In this document: positions 30,155 through 31,520 of the stretch, one piece after another
How the letters are laid out: each line of letters begins with the position of its first letter
Position numbering within the stretch: position 1 is the stretch's first letter
Assembly (NCBI RefSeq): GCF_000003815.2
Contig: NC_049987.1
Coordinates: 2,543,896 to 2,575,415, forward strand
Source of the DNA: Branchiostoma floridae
Lineage: Eukaryota; Chordata; Leptocardii; Amphioxiformes; Branchiostomatidae
Reading direction: 5' to 3'
DNA: 31,520 bases
Notes under the pieces: model-generated
What the model was told of the DNA's origin: nothing
The model's input: the letters and a program-made list of their open reading frames with translations, nothing else
The model's database searches: none
Translations under genes and position numbers: made by a program

Positions 30155-30955
30155 GCAAACGCGCGTAAAATTCTTGCACATATCGCGCATCTGCTTAACT
30201 ATACCCAATTACCTCAACGGGCACCATATGCAGACATGGGCCAATACACTGTGAAACGTACAATTTGCAGGGGTGATTTCTGAAATTATTACATACATAA
30301 TAAAAACAGCTGCCGAAAAAATAAAACACCTTGCATCATCGTCCAACTATGTGTAGAGAACCTGCCAAACCACAAACGTATGCGACAACGGGAACATGCA
30401 GATATAGATGCGAACGCGCGTTACATTGACGACCAGAGAACATCACGCATCTGCTTGCAATATCTCAATTACAGCATGACCCATATAAAGGGGATCTGGA
30501 CTAATACACCGAAAGATGAACATTTTGTAGGGGTGTTATTTTTATTGCGTCCCTAATAAAACCAACTGCCGCAAAAACAACAAAAAAAAACAACGTGCAT
30601 CATCGTCAACCTCAGTGCAGATGACCTGCCAAACAACGTACGTATGCGACAACGGGAACATGCAGATACCGATGCGAACGCGAATAACTTTGACGATCAG
30701 GTAACACCACGCATCTGCTTGACAAATTCCAATGACACCGTGACCCACATACAGAGGATCTGGACCAAAACACCGCAAGACGAACAAATTGTAGGGGTGT
30801 TATTTTTATAAAATCCATAATAAAACCACCTGCCGCAAAAAAAAGTTCACGTGCATCATCGTCAACCTCAGTACAAAGGACCTGCCAAACCACATAGAAT
30901 TCAGACAACGGGAACATACAGATACAGCTGCGAACGCGCGTAAACGTGACAAAAC
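30155..30955 (+). repeat. Tandem array, about 256-bp unit, roughly three copies
   Basis: AACGCGCGTAA-type anchors fall at about 30160, 30413, 30676 and 30932. GCATCATCGTC occurs at about 30334, 30598 and 30854, and GGGAACATGCAGATA-like at 30390, 30654 and 30910. Spacing is 253-264 bp. Units also share GCATCTGCTT, GTAGGGGTGTTATTTTTAT and CTGCCGCAAAAA. Minus-strand open frames across it are by-products of the repetition. Confidence 0.9.
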
Positions 30956-31520
30956 TAAAAGTCTGTCGACCAGAGGGTCTGGTCACAGACTAATAAGCGT
31001 GGCAATAAAAACTATTGCCATGGCGACGGTTTTATTGTTTATAAGTATTAATGATTGTTGTTGTAAGTGTGTTGTATTTGTGTTCTATCATTTCGCCTGG
31101 CTGTATGTATGAAGATTGTTTTATGGATGTTTGTAGAGCATTGCTGTTAACAAGAAAGGTGATCTCTTGTGACGAGTGACCTATCATAAATGTTTTTCAT
31201 TGATTATACAACTGGGTTCAATTCCAGCTCTGAGTGCTTTGGCCAGAATGCATCAATTCTGTGGTATAAATGGAGGATGGGGGGGGGGGGGTAACAAGCA
31301 GTATCCACTACAGGAACTCGCAGTTCTTTAAAACAAAACGTACTCAACATAAGACAAAAGTTGATCCCCTGGAATGTCGGATATGGCAATGAATAATTTT
31401 ACCAAGACTTTAAGAAAAGCTAATATAAACCAGGGGGCCCAAAATTGACCTTGACCTTCGTCTTCCCAACATCTACCCACATACCAAATATCATCTTAAT
31501 CCATCCAGAGCTTCTTGAGT
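30956..31520. other. No gene recognised
   Basis: A 13-G run lies at 31279-31291. The last 60 bp (ACCAAATATCATCTTAATCC) resembles a motif widespread in invertebrate interspersed repeats; identity uncertain. Confidence 0.4.

Noticed and set aside
30542-30986. Minus-strand frames of 81 and 124 codons
   Set aside because: They lie in the 256-bp tandem array and change frame between units.

Overview
The window is metazoan nuclear DNA, most probably from a lancelet (amphioxus, Branchiostoma). It has small phase-consistent exons with GT/AG junctions, long repeat-filled introns, and several copies of a short element with ACTGTAAATGC ends and GTTCGCGGTGG-type interior that I associate with amphioxus genomes. 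The species call rests on recollection of repeats and on the gene content, not on a search.

Two protein-coding genes can be supported. (1) On the minus strand, positions 18391 down to 249, lie the first nine coding exons (438 codons) of SPAG17, the metazoan counterpart of Chlamydomonas PF6, a scaffold of the C1a projection of the ciliary central-pair apparatus. All eight internal junctions keep the reading frame (phases 0,0,0,1,1,1,0,0). The gene runs off the left edge. Its promoter, around 18440-18530, has a YY1-type element in sense orientation and an NRF1-like palindrome. (2) On the plus strand, 22402-23123, lie the first two coding exons of a NOX4-like NADPH oxidase. They have the family's usual short first exon and 96-nt second exon. 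No third exon was found before the right edge.

The rest is a dense layering of repeats. There are five copies of the ACTGTAAATGC element, three non-autonomous hAT-type elements with CAGGG/TAGGG ends and perfect 8-bp target-site duplications, a 110-bp palindrome with a perfect 8-bp duplication, tRNA-derived SINE remnants, two pairs of dispersed repeats around the NOX exons, foldback elements, a 42-bp minisatellite, a roughly 256-bp tandem array and a GATT microsatellite.

The most interesting structure is at 838-1488. A 114-bp tandem array has copied the 3' end of SPAG17 exon 8 together with its splice donor. This gives six near-identical donors, the first four in the same frame, with the intron-derived part of each unit open to translation. 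Other notable points are a nested insertion at 2111-2979, an element splitting a SINE head at 16313-16760, and a palindrome at 20799-20911 that imitates an exon. I saw no RNA genes, CRISPR arrays or operons.
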